In this document: positions 52,388 to 60,928 of the stretch, one piece after another
Layout of the letters: each line of letters begins with the position of its first letter
How positions within the stretch are numbered: position 1 is the stretch's first letter
Assembly (NCBI RefSeq): GCF_005503695.1
Contig: NZ_SCMU01000007.1
Span: 1 to 64,000 of the forward strand
Direction: 5' to 3'
Length of the DNA stretch: 64,000 nucleotides
Origin: Sphingopyxis sp. 2PD
GTDB taxonomy: Bacteria; Pseudomonadota; Alphaproteobacteria; Sphingomonadales; Sphingomonadaceae
Notes under the pieces: generated by a model
Seen by the model: only the letters and a program-made list of their open reading frames with translations
The model's database searches: none
Told to the model about the DNA's origin: nothing
Translations under genes and position numbers: made by a program

Positions 52388-52771
52388 ATGTTCAAGTCTC
52401 TTCTCCCCTCTGCAGCGGCGGCTTTCGCTCTGCTTCTCATGCCGGCCACGGCAAGCGCGCACACCAAGCTCGTCAGCTCGACGCCCGCCGCCAATTCGAC
52501 CGTTTCGAAGGTCACGTCGGTCAATCTTCAGTTCAACGAAAAGATCGTCGCCTCGACCCTCAAGACCGAGCTGGTCATGACCGGCATGCCCGGCATGGCC
52601 AATCATGCCCCGATGAAGGTGCCTTACTCGTCGATGATGGGCAAAGAGGGCAAGTCGGCGATGCTGATGCTCAAGCGGCCGCTGACAGCCGGAACCTACA
52701 AGGTCACATGGTCGGCGGCGGGCGCTGATACCCACCGCATGGGCAGCGAATTCAGCTTCACCGTAAAGTAA
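52388..52771 (+). CDS. copC: CopC, periplasmic copper-binding protein
   Basis: This 127-aa copper carrier has a signal peptide ending T-A-S-A and a mature start H-T-K-L-V-S-S-T-P-A with the N-terminal His that binds Cu(II). It also has a Met-rich stretch (M-T-G-M-P-G-M-A) and the closing D-T-H-R-M-G-S-E-F-S-F-T-V. ATG 52388 is used because GGAGG lies five bases upstream. copD follows by six bases. Confidence 0.92.
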   Translation: MFKSLLPSAAAAFALLLMPATASAHTKLVSSTPAANSTVSKVTSVNLQFNEKIVASTLKTELVMTGMPGMANHAPMKVPYSSMMGKEGKSAMLMLKRPLTAGTYKVTWSAAGADTHRMGSEFSFTVK

Positions 52772-52777
52772 AAGACG

Positions 52778-53746
52778 GTGGGGGACCCCGTTCTGATCGG
52801 CATCAGGTTCGCACTTTATGCGGACCTGATGCTCATCGCCGGCCTTGCTGCGTTCCCGCTTTTTGCGCTGACACGGAGCGAACGCCTTGCGCCGCAGTCG
52901 ATGATGGCCTCGATCTGGCGCGCAGAGCGATGGCTCTGCGCCGCCGGACTGCTTCTCTCCATCTTGGGGATGGGCGTGCTCGCGGCTTCGATGCAGGGTG
53001 TGGGGCTCCTCTCCCTGGAACTCCAGCCTTTTTGGGACCTTGTTCGCGAGACCGAGGTCGGCACAGCCTGGGTCTACCGGAGCGCAGCGCTGCTGCTCGC
53101 GCTGGGAGTCGCGATCTGGATGGTCCGCTGGCCGACAACTTCGGCCGCCGTACTCGCGGCCGCGGGCTCGGTGGCCGTCGCGAGTCTGGTCTGGTCCGGC
53201 CACGCCGGCGCGACCGAAGGCGCCGCAGGCACCGTGCACCGGATCAGCGACATCTTGCACCTGATTGCAGCGGCGGTCTGGATCGGCGCGATCGGCGCCT
53301 TCCTGATCCTGATCTCACCACGTCGTGTCCGCGAATGGCCGGGCGGACTCCAAATTGCGGCGCGGAGCCTCGATCAATTCTCGCGCGTCGGTACGATCTG
53401 CGTCCTCGTCATCGCCGCCACCGGCCTCGTCAACAGCCAGATGATCGTCGGCGCCGAGAATCTCGGCCGTTCCCTCGGCTCGCCCTATGGACAATTGCTT
53501 CTCGCCAAGCTTGCGCTGTTCGGACTGATGCTGGCGCTCGCGGCGGCGAACCGCTGGCGGCTGACCCCGGCGCTCGCGGCCGCCGTCCCGGGGACCGATA
53601 CCGACAATGTCGACGCCGACCCCGACCTCGCGATTGCAGCCATGCGCAGAAGCCTCATCATCGAAGCGTCGGCCGCGCTCGCCATACTCGCGCTGGTTGC
53701 CTGGTTCGGTACGCTCGAACCCTTCGTCACCGCCGATCCGGTTTGA
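52778..53746 (+). CDS. copD: CopD, inner-membrane copper transport protein
   Basis: This 322-aa protein has about eight membrane helices of the CopD/YcnJ type and accepts copper from CopC. Conserved parts are V-W-S-G-H-A-G-A and D-I-L-H-L-I-A-A-A-V-W-I-G-A with histidines in membrane segments. Translation starts with GTG 52778 and is probably coupled to copC. Confidence 0.88.
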   Translation: MGDPVLIGIRFALYADLMLIAGLAAFPLFALTRSERLAPQSMMASIWRAERWLCAAGLLLSILGMGVLAASMQGVGLLSLELQPFWDLVRETEVGTAWVYRSAALLLALGVAIWMVRWPTTSAAVLAAAGSVAVASLVWSGHAGATEGAAGTVHRISDILHLIAAAVWIGAIGAFLILISPRRVREWPGGLQIAARSLDQFSRVGTICVLVIAATGLVNSQMIVGAENLGRSLGSPYGQLLLAKLALFGLMLALAAANRWRLTPALAAAVPGTDTDNVDADPDLAIAAMRRSLIIEASAALAILALVAWFGTLEPFVTADPV

Positions 53747-53778
53747 CCCCAAGCACCGCCTCTTGGTCGGGTTCGATC

Positions 53779-54468
53779 ATGCTCGGGACCGGCTGGGCGC
53801 TCATTGACGCGCGCATCGGGAGCAGCCGTCCCCATAACCATGTGGCGCACCAGATCAGCCTCGCCATCGAACGCGACCTCGAAATTTCCGGTGATGCCGA
53901 CCTGATAGTTCCCGCCGGACACGCCATTGCGATAGCGTCGCATGTCCGGCACCGCCTCGGGCCGCCGGGCGCCCTCGTGCGGTCATTTTATCTCGACCCG
54001 CTTTTTCGTGCCGGCACCCGGCTGTCCGCCGGATCGGCGCCTGTCCTGTTGACGCCGATAGAGACAGCCGGACTAGGTGACATCGCAAGCGGCGCGGACG
54101 CGAAGCGCTGGGCGTCCGACTATCTCGACCGCTCGCAGGCGCGTCCGGTGGATGCCCGCCTGTCCGAAGTGCTCGCGGCCCCTGACGATTTGTCGACCGC
54201 GCGCGCCTTGGCCGACGTCGCCTGCCTTTCGCCCTCGCGCCTCCGCGAAATCGTCAGCCGCGACTTCGGCGCGCCTCCGGCCAAATTGCTGCAATGGCTC
54301 CAGCTTCAACGCGCCGTGCGGACGCTGGTCGGCGGCGGAGGTCTTGCCGACGCCGCGGCGGCGGGAGGCTTCGCCGATCAATCGCACTTCACGCGCCGCT
54401 GCGCTCAATGGCTAGGCGTGACGCCTTCGGCCGGCCTTAGTGCCTTCGCGTTCGAAATCGTGCCCTGA
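53779..54468 (+). CDS. AraC-like regulator
   Basis: This 229-aa regulator has an N-terminal cupin-like part (H-N-H-V-A-H-Q-I-S-L-A-I, P-A-G-H-A-I-A) and an AraC helix-turn-helix (D-V-A-C-L-S-P-S-R-L-R-E-I and A-A-G-G-F-A-D-Q-S-H-F-T-R). It sits directly after copD. A TTG at 53743 overlapping the copD stop (TTGA) is an alternative, translationally coupled start. Regulation of the copCD cluster is likely but not shown. Confidence 0.75.
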   Translation: MLGTGWALIDARIGSSRPHNHVAHQISLAIERDLEISGDADLIVPAGHAIAIASHVRHRLGPPGALVRSFYLDPLFRAGTRLSAGSAPVLLTPIETAGLGDIASGADAKRWASDYLDRSQARPVDARLSEVLAAPDDLSTARALADVACLSPSRLREIVSRDFGAPPAKLLQWLQLQRAVRTLVGGGGLADAAAAGGFADQSHFTRRCAQWLGVTPSAGLSAFAFEIVP

Positions 54469-54605
54469 GCCGGATGCGCCTCGCACCGCGTCGCCCCGGC
54501 GAAACATTCAAGACTGCCGCGCCTGTTTGCCCTTAAGCGTCTCGTCGAGACCGGCGATTGCGGCCGCAATCCGGCGGCAAGCCAAAGCGTCGAAAGGAGA
54601 CGGCC

Positions 54606-55283
54606 ATGCCCGACCCGAAACCCGTAGCAAGATCCTACACGCCAGCGGCAGGATATCACTTCCTGACGCCCTTTTATGATTTCGGCGTCGCGGTGACAAC
54701 GCGCGAGCGCGTGTGGCGCGACCGTCTCGTTCGCCATATGGCGCTCGGCGAGGGTGACGTCATTCTCGATATCGGCTCGGGTACGGGAAATCTTGCGCTG
54801 GCGATCGCTCGCCATAGCCGGGACGTCCGCTATCTTGGTTTCGACCCCGACGAGGCAGCGACGCGAATTGCCCGAACGAAGACCGCGCAGATTGTTCCAC
54901 CGCCGGAGTTTCGAGTTGGCTTTTTCGCGGCTTCGGCGATCGATGACTGGCCCCCGCCTGCCAAGATTGCGATCTGCCTCGTCCTTCATCAGGTCGGGCT
55001 TGAGGAAAAGGCACGTCTGCTACGCGAGGCCCGGCAGGTGCTCGCGCCGGGCGGCAAACTCTATGTTGCCGACTATGGGGAACAGCGCAGCCGCCTCATG
55101 CGGTTGTTGTTCCGCCTCACGATCCAGCAGCTCGACGGCGTCCAGGACACCCAGCCCAACGCCGATGGATTGCTCCCGGTGCTGATGAGAGAGGCAGGCT
55201 TTTGCGATGTTCGCGAGCTTGAGACGTTCCGCACGCCAACCGGTGCGATCGGGATCATCGAGGCCCGAAAGCCCGGGACCTGA
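54606..55283 (+). CDS. Class I SAM-dependent methyltransferase
   Basis: This is a 225-aa methyltransferase with motif I I-L-D-I-G-S-G-T-G-N-L-A, motif II F-D-P-D, and motif IV/V in A-P-G-G-K-L-Y-V-A-D-Y-G. The start follows AAAGGAGA. It lies between the copper regulator and the P-type ATPase; similar methyltransferases often sit in metal-resistance clusters, but the substrate is unknown. Confidence 0.82.
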   Translation: MPDPKPVARSYTPAAGYHFLTPFYDFGVAVTTRERVWRDRLVRHMALGEGDVILDIGSGTGNLALAIARHSRDVRYLGFDPDEAATRIARTKTAQIVPPPEFRVGFFAASAIDDWPPPAKIAICLVLHQVGLEEKARLLREARQVLAPGGKLYVADYGEQRSRLMRLLFRLTIQQLDGVQDTQPNADGLLPVLMREAGFCDVRELETFRTPTGAIGIIEARKPGT

Positions 55284-55341
55284 CGGCACGGGGCAAAGAA
55301 AATCCAAGGGATAACCGCTCTTCTTGCGTATCGATAGAAGC

Positions 55342-55358
55342 GGCTCCATTCTGGAACC
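55342..55358 (+). promoter_or_regulatory. Imperfect dyad upstream of the copper ATPase
   Basis: GGCTCCA-TTC-TGGAACC is a 7-bp inverted repeat with one mismatch, 92 bases before the ATPase start. It could be a metal-regulator site (MerR or ArsR type). Confidence 0.3.
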
Positions 55359-55449
55359 GCCAGGAACGACGCCAACGGCGAACTCGACCGGTGGCGTTTG
55401 GACCGCCCCGCCGCGAGGCGGGCATCCGACACATACGGGAGCGGCGGCG

Positions 55450-57771
55450 ATGCACGATCATCAGGGCGCAGAAAAAGGCAGCGGGAGCACGACTGATCCG
55501 GTCTGCGGCATGATGGTCGATCCGGCCACCACACCTCATATCGCGACGCATAGCGGCAAGCATCACTATTTCTGCAGCGCAGGCTGCCTCGCCAAATTCG
55601 AGGCCGATCCCGATCTTTATGCCGCAAAACGCGAGCCGGCCGCAGCCGATGCACCCGAAGGCGCCATCTGGACCTGCCCGATGCATCCCGAGATCCAGCG
55701 CGCCGGCCCCGGAAGCTGCCCGATCTGCGGCATGGCACTCGAGCCCGTCATGCCGACAGCATCGGGCGGCCCCAGCGAAGAATATCGCGATATGCGGCGG
55801 CGCTTCTGGATCGGGCTCCTTCTCGCACTCCCGGTGGTTGCGCTCGAAATGGGCGGCCATCTGACAGGCCTTCATCAATTTGTCGGTCGCCAGACGAACA
55901 ACTGGACCCAGATGTTGCTCGCGACTCCCGTCGTTCTATGGGCGGGCTGGCCCTTCTTCGAGCGCGCGTGGCTCTCAATCCGCAACAAAAGCCTCAACAT
56001 GTTCACCCTCATCGCGATGGGGACCGGGGTCGCGTGGGGCTACAGCATGATCGCGGCGATCGTCCCCCAAATCTTTCCGGCTGCGTTCCGCGCCGATGAT
56101 GGCTCGGTCGCGGTCTATTTCGAGGCGGCGGCGGTCATCACGGTGCTGGTGCTACTCGGGCAGGTGCTCGAACTCAGGGCCCGCGAAACGACGAGCGGCG
56201 CGATCCGCGCGCTCCTTGACCTCACACCGAAGCTCGCCCGGCGCGTCCGCAGCGATGGAAGCGACGAGGAGGTCGCGCTCGAGGACGTCGCGGTCGGTGA
56301 CATGCTACGCATCCGTCCGGGCGAAAAAGTCCCCGTCGATGGCATCGTCGTAGAAGGCCGCGGCACGGTCGACGAATCGATGGTCACGGGCGAATCGATG
56401 CCGGTGACCAAGGCGGCCGGGGCGGCGCTGGTCGGCGGAACGATCAATCAAACGGGCGGCCTGCTCATGCGCAGCGAGAAGGTCGGGCGCGACACGATGC
56501 TCGCGCGAATCGTACAGATGGTCGCCGATGCGCAGCGCAGCCGCGCGCCGATCCAGCGTCTCGCCGATGCCGTTTCGGGCTGGTTCGTGCCCGGCGTCAT
56601 CGTCGTCGCCATTGCCGCTTTCGTTGTCTGGTCGCTTCTGGGCCCCGTGCCCGCCATGGCCTATGGCCTTATCGCCGCCGTCTCGGTGCTCATCATCGCC
56701 TGTCCCTGCGCGCTCGGCCTCGCGACGCCAATGTCCATCATGGTCGGCGTGGGGCGCGGCGCCGAAGTTGGCGTGCTGATCAAAAATGCCGAGGCGCTTG
56801 AGCGGATGGAGAAGGTCGACACGCTCGTCGTCGATAAGACCGGGACGCTGACAGAAGGCAGACCCTCGGTCGTCGCCATCGAAGTCGCCGAAGGGTTCGA
56901 GGAAAACGACCTCCTCCGGATTGCCGCGAGCCTTGAGCGCAGCAGCGAACATCCATTGGCCGCCGCAATCGTCAAAGCGGCGGAAGACCGCGCCCTCGCG
57001 CTCGTCGAGCCATCGGGAGTCGACCAGCCGGTCGGCAAGGGCATCGTCGGGGTCGTCGACGACAAGGCGATCGTCCTCGGCAATGCGAACTTTCTCGAAG
57101 AATATGACGTCGATCTGGGCGCACTCGCCGAGGCGGCTGACCGGCTTCGTACAGACGGTGCAACGGCGATCTACATCGCGGTCAGCGGCAAGGCGGCCGG
57201 CGTCATCGCCATCGCCGATCCGGTCAAGGAGACGACGGGCGACGCACTCGCGGCGCTGCGCGAAGCCGGAATCAAGGTCATCATGCTAACCGGCGACAAT
57301 CGCGTCACCGCCGAGGCGATCGCGCGGCGCCTCGGCATCGACGACGTCGAGGCCGATGTCCTCCCCGACCAGAAGAGTGCGGTCGTGCAGCGGCTGCGCG
57401 AAGAGGGCCGGATCGTCGCCATGGCCGGCGACGGGGTAAACGACGCCCCCGCGCTCGCCGCCGCCGACGTCGGCATCGCGATGGGTTCGGGAACCGATGT
57501 CGCCATCGAAAGCGCGGGTGTGACGCTACTGCGCGGCGACCTTCTGGGCATCGTGCGGGCGCGGCATCTCAGCCATGCGACGATGGCGAACATCCGTCAG
57601 AATCTCTTCTTCGCTTTCGCCTATAATGTCGCCGGGATTCCCGTCGCTGCGGGCGTGCTCTATCCGATTTTCGGACTATTGCTCTCGCCGGTCATTGCCG
57701 CCGCTGCAATGGCACTCTCGTCCGTCAGCGTCATCGCCAATTCTTTGCGGCTGCGCTTTGCCAGAATCTGA
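55450..57771 (+). CDS. Copper-exporting P1B-type ATPase
   Basis: This 773-aa ATPase pumps Cu(I) out of the cytoplasm. The N-terminus has no HMA domain. It has a YHS domain (about 15-62: D-P-V-C-G-M, C-S-A-G-C) and a metal-binding stretch (W-T-C-P-M-H-P near 75, then C-P-I-C-G-M). The core has T-G-E-S, the metal motif C418-P-C420, the phosphorylated Asp462 in D-K-T-G-T, S-E-H-P and G-D-G-V-N-D-A-P. The in-frame ORF begins at 55324, but ATG 55450 follows GGGAG and gives the expected N-terminus. Confidence 0.92.
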   Translation: MHDHQGAEKGSGSTTDPVCGMMVDPATTPHIATHSGKHHYFCSAGCLAKFEADPDLYAAKREPAAADAPEGAIWTCPMHPEIQRAGPGSCPICGMALEPVMPTASGGPSEEYRDMRRRFWIGLLLALPVVALEMGGHLTGLHQFVGRQTNNWTQMLLATPVVLWAGWPFFERAWLSIRNKSLNMFTLIAMGTGVAWGYSMIAAIVPQIFPAAFRADDGSVAVYFEAAAVITVLVLLGQVLELRARETTSGAIRALLDLTPKLARRVRSDGSDEEVALEDVAVGDMLRIRPGEKVPVDGIVVEGRGTVDESMVTGESMPVTKAAGAALVGGTINQTGGLLMRSEKVGRDTMLARIVQMVADAQRSRAPIQRLADAVSGWFVPGVIVVAIAAFVVWSLLGPVPAMAYGLIAAVSVLIIACPCALGLATPMSIMVGVGRGAEVGVLIKNAEALERMEKVDTLVVDKTGTLTEGRPSVVAIEVAEGFEENDLLRIAASLERSSEHPLAAAIVKAAEDRALALVEPSGVDQPVGKGIVGVVDDKAIVLGNANFLEEYDVDLGALAEAADRLRTDGATAIYIAVSGKAAGVIAIADPVKETTGDALAALREAGIKVIMLTGDNRVTAEAIARRLGIDDVEADVLPDQKSAVVQRLREEGRIVAMAGDGVNDAPALAAADVGIAMGSGTDVAIESAGVTLLRGDLLGIVRARHLSHATMANIRQNLFFAFAYNVAGIPVAAGVLYPIFGLLLSPVIAAAAMALSSVSVIANSLRLRFARI

Positions 57772-57823
57772 TCGAAACCACCGGAGGCACTCGTGAAGTG
57801 TCGGCACAACAAGGGGAAATGAT

Positions 57824-58300
57824 ATGAGACGACTGACGATTACAGCAATCGCATTGGCCATGCTGGTGGCCGTCCCGGCTCAGGCGACCGAGCCTGCGGA
57901 TTATCAGGGCGCGGCGGCAGCGCTCGCGCAGTATAAATCGGCGATGGAGAAACTGGACCTGACCGGCGTCGAGGCCCTCTTTTCGCCAGACGCCCAGATA
58001 TTCGAGTCCGGCGGCGTTGAAGGGAACTTCGCCCACTATCGCGACCATCACATGGGTCCCGAACTCAAGGAATTCAAATCCTTCACCTTCCGCAATTACA
58101 AGATTTCGGTTCGCGGCGAAGGAAATATCGCGATCGCAACCGAGACCTACAGCTTCTCGATTGTGCTCGCGAGCGGCGAGACCATCGAACGGGATGGCGT
58201 CGCTACGAGTGTCCTCAAACAGGACAACGGAAAGTGGCAGATCTTCAATCTCCACAGCTCCTCACGCAAGCCGAAGGTGCGGCCGGCGGGTGGCATCTGA
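57824..58300 (+). CDS. Exported NTF2-like (SnoaL/DUF4440) protein
   Basis: This 158-aa exported protein has a signal peptide ending A-Q-A-T. The NTF2-like fold has A-A-A-L-A-Q-Y-K-S-A-M-E-K-L-D near its start, then L-F-S-P-D-A-Q-I-F-E-S-G-G and G-K-W-Q-I-F-N-L-H. It follows the copper ATPase with AAGGGG before the ATG. The precise role is unknown; similar genes are found in sphingomonad copper clusters. Confidence 0.75.
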   Translation: MRRLTITAIALAMLVAVPAQATEPADYQGAAAALAQYKSAMEKLDLTGVEALFSPDAQIFESGGVEGNFAHYRDHHMGPELKEFKSFTFRNYKISVRGEGNIAIATETYSFSIVLASGETIERDGVATSVLKQDNGKWQIFNLHSSSRKPKVRPAGGI

Positions 58301-58358
58301 GCGGGCAAAAAAGGGGCTAGTCCTCACGATCTCTCCGAACCCACACCTAGCAGGACGC

Positions 58359-58529
58359 ATGAGCCCGAGCGGGTGTGGGCACCCTGAAATGGCTCGTCGC
58401 GGCAAGTACGGAAACGCCTGCCTCGTCTGTGACAAGGGCAAAGCTGTTGGGGTGCGTATCATCTGTTGCACAGCCGCCGCATTGCGTTCGGCTGCAAAGC
58501 TCAAGGCCTGTTATGCGGGAGATAGATAA
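58359..58529 (+). CDS. Possible small Cys-rich protein (56 aa)
   Basis: The reading frame encodes 56 aa with cysteines at 6, 21, 24, 36, 37 and 51 (G-C-G-H-P, then C-L-V-C-D, then I-I-C-C). Its TAA stop overlaps the cytochrome start by one base (TAATG), a coupling usually seen between real genes. AGGA lies just upstream of the ATG with short spacing. Third-position GC looks lower than in the neighbouring genes, so it may be chance. No family is recognised; a metal-binding role would be guesswork. Confidence 0.4.
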   Translation: MSPSGCGHPEMARRGKYGNACLVCDKGKAVGVRIICCTAAALRSAAKLKACYAGDR

Positions 58530-59158
58530 TGGAGCGATTTCGAACTTTCGATTTCCGAAAGCATATGCCGAGCGTGACGTTCACGCTGCTGGCGGTTGCC
58601 CTGATAGCGGGCGCGGGTGCGATCACCGTCTATCTCGGCCTATATAATATAGCGGCCGATGCCCCCCATAACCGGCTGACTTACAGCGTCATCGAAACAT
58701 TCAGGGAGAAGTCCATCGCAGCGCGATCCGGATCGATCGCGGTGCCGGCAGATTTGGCGGCTCCGGCGCGGATCGCGTCGGGCGCAGGTCTCTATACCGA
58801 GATGTGCAGCGGCTGCCATCTCGCGCCCGGGATGGAAAAGACCGAAATGAGTCAAGGGCTGTATCCGCAAGCGCCCGTCTTGTTCAAAGGTTCGGAACGT
58901 TCGGCTGCGGAGCAATTCTGGATCATCAAGCATGGCATCAAGATGACCGCCATGCCGGCCTGGGGGAAAACGCATGATGATCGTCTCATCTGGGATATGG
59001 TCGCGTTTGTCCGAAAACTCCCTGGCCTGTCGCCGGCACAATATCAGGCTATTACGCAGAATGCGCCAATGGACCATGACGCGATGATGAAGGGCATGAC
59101 AGAGGCGGAAGGCGCGAGTCAGAAACCAAGCGGAGCGGGCGAACACGCAGGGCACTGA
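58529..59158 (+). CDS. Membrane-anchored cytochrome c with metal-binding tail
   Basis: This 209-aa protein has one N-terminal membrane helix (15-37) and a class I cytochrome c domain. The heme motif is C93-S-G-C96-H97, and M-T-A-M-P-A-W-G holds the axial Met. The C-terminus has Met and His (M-D-H-D-A-M-M-K-G-M, then G-E-H-A-G-H) as in the copper proteins upstream. It probably passes electrons in the periplasm, possibly to CopA or to the respiratory chain. Confidence 0.82.
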   Translation: MERFRTFDFRKHMPSVTFTLLAVALIAGAGAITVYLGLYNIAADAPHNRLTYSVIETFREKSIAARSGSIAVPADLAAPARIASGAGLYTEMCSGCHLAPGMEKTEMSQGLYPQAPVLFKGSERSAAEQFWIIKHGIKMTAMPAWGKTHDDRLIWDMVAFVRKLPGLSPAQYQAITQNAPMDHDAMMKGMTEAEGASQKPSGAGEHAGH

Positions 59159-59343
59159 GGTCGTCGACAATTATGCAGCGCCGGGCGTGAACGGGCTCGT
59201 TTCGACCTTCCATTCCCGCCCACCTTGCCGGTGGGACGGAAGGTTTCGCCTTTCGCTAAGGGCCGGATCGAGCGAACTGTCTTGGCCGGCAAGCCGCAGG
59301 TGGAAAACAGCAATTCGGAATGGATCAAGCGGGGGCTATAAAC

Positions 59344-60621
59344 ATGAAGCGCGATCTTGTTCGCGAACTGATCGAGCGCTGGCGCGGCGATTCCGGCTCG
59401 ACCTATCAAAGCTGGTTCCTGTGGGAGGAACGACTGAAGAATTTTCGGTCGATCAGAAGAGGAATCTCGCAGGTCGTCGCCGAAATTGAGGCCGGCACCT
59501 TCGGAGCGGCATATCGGGGCTCGTCATTGGAGATCATTGTTCATTCAATCGCCGAGCAACGACAGATTTTCAAAGGTGCGGATCATGCTTTCTTGTGGAA
59601 GCCCAAACTCCGAATCCCGGACATCTACGAGAACGCCGACAATCAACGAGCTTTTGGCAGACTTCTTCACCATTGCTCCTGTTGCGATACCGCCGAGGAG
59701 GTCGTCGCCGGGATCCTCGCAATCGACAGACAGAAGATCAAGGGGTTGGGTCCTGCGGTAGCCAACATTCTCTATTTTCTGCATCCCACCCTTGTGCCTC
59801 CGTTCAATACGGCAATCGTAAAGGGCTACAACGCGCTGACGGGTGCGAATGTGAAGCTTGGCAGCTGGGAGCATTTTCTCGCGATGCGCGCGGGCATTCT
59901 GGATCTCAACGATTGCTACCGGGATCTTCTCTCCAACGATTTGGGCGCGATAGGAGGGCTGCTGTTCGATATCGGATCGGGACGGTTTCCAGCCCCACCG
60001 CTCAGCGGTTCGAGCGAAAATGCTCGCGATTGGATGGCCTTGCTGAATGAAACGCGCTCACAGTCCGACAAGTTCGATAAGGGGCTTGCAAATCAGAAAG
60101 AGAGCGACCGGACGCATAGCGAAGTCCAATCCTGGCTTCGGGACCTCGGCCTTGCACTTGGATATGACGTCTGGGTAGCGGCAAATGACCGGGGGCGCCT
60201 TCATGAGGGTGTACCGCTCGGGTCTCGATGCCTCGATAGCTTGCCGCATGCCATCGCAACCGCTCAAGGAAGCGATGCCATAAGACTGATCGACATCTTA
60301 TGGCTCGAGCAATCGACGGCTACGGTCGCGGCGGCATTCGAAGTCGAGCATTCGACATCCATTTATTCCGGAATTGTCCGCATGCTTGATCTCGCGCTGA
60401 GCAGCGAGAATCTTCATTTGTCGACGCCACTTTTCCTGGTTGCACCCGATGCGCGAGAAGCCGATGTCCGCGCTCAGCTCCGACGCCCGGCTTTCAGCCG
60501 GATCGGTGATCTCGACATTTCCTACCTGCCCTACGCCGAGCTCGAACAGAACAGGGTCGCCATTGCCCGCTTCGGTACGGGCCTGAAGGCGATCAAGGCG
60601 ATCTCCCATCCATTGCCGTGA
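59344..60621 (+). CDS. Putative nuclease with HhH-like and PD-(D/E)XK-like parts
   Basis: This 425-aa protein is not a family I can name. Around residues 133-165 a helix-hairpin-helix-like stretch (K-I-K-G-L-G-P-A-V-A-N-I-L-Y-F-L) recalls DNA glycosylases and DNA-binding HhH folds. The C-terminal part has D317 in L-I-D-I-L-W-L, then E333-V-E335-H in A-A-A-F-E-V-E-H. That pattern is close to a PD-(D/E)XK nuclease core with Glu in place of Lys, followed by Y-S-G-I-V-R-M-L-D-L. It stands alone next to the copper cluster. A DNA-cutting or restriction role is inference. Confidence 0.65.
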   Translation: MKRDLVRELIERWRGDSGSTYQSWFLWEERLKNFRSIRRGISQVVAEIEAGTFGAAYRGSSLEIIVHSIAEQRQIFKGADHAFLWKPKLRIPDIYENADNQRAFGRLLHHCSCCDTAEEVVAGILAIDRQKIKGLGPAVANILYFLHPTLVPPFNTAIVKGYNALTGANVKLGSWEHFLAMRAGILDLNDCYRDLLSNDLGAIGGLLFDIGSGRFPAPPLSGSSENARDWMALLNETRSQSDKFDKGLANQKESDRTHSEVQSWLRDLGLALGYDVWVAANDRGRLHEGVPLGSRCLDSLPHAIATAQGSDAIRLIDILWLEQSTATVAAAFEVEHSTSIYSGIVRMLDLALSSENLHLSTPLFLVAPDAREADVRAQLRRPAFSRIGDLDISYLPYAELEQNRVAIARFGTGLKAIKAISHPLP

Positions 60622-60928
60622 GGCAGCCGACGACGCGTAGGCCTCCGAAAGCAGTTGGTCTTTGCATCCTCGCGGCGTCACAGGGAAAGCCGGGCATCGA
60701 AATCGCGCGCGCTACCGACGTTCAGGATGGGACTAGCCCGTATCTGTTCGTGCCATCTTACTGTCCGGCTCATCGTGCCATCAGCAGGGCCGTTCAAGTA
60801 ACGGCGCCGGTGAGAACAGGGACATATCATGTCCTGCGTTCAGAGGAAGTATTCCCCCCGGGCGCAAGCGCCCAGGGGGACCGACGACCGTAGGGGAGTC
60901 GCCGGGGGACCTCGCAGGACGAGGAACC
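60622..60928. other. Gene-free interval with hairpins
   Basis: No supported gene is seen. It contains a perfect dyad GGACAT-ATC-ATGTCC at 60820-60834 and the terminator hairpin listed separately. Confidence 0.45.
60853..60880 (-). terminator. Hairpin after TonB receptor 3
   Basis: A strong stem (GGGCG/CGCCC plus TCCCCC/GGGGGA, one mismatch between them, CAAG loop) lies about 50 bases after the receptor stop. It has no T run. Confidence 0.5.

Noticed and set aside
60820-60834. Perfect dyad GGACAT-ATC-ATGTCC as an operator
   Set aside because: It lies between two convergent gene ends with no promoter to control; it may be part of a transcript end or chance.
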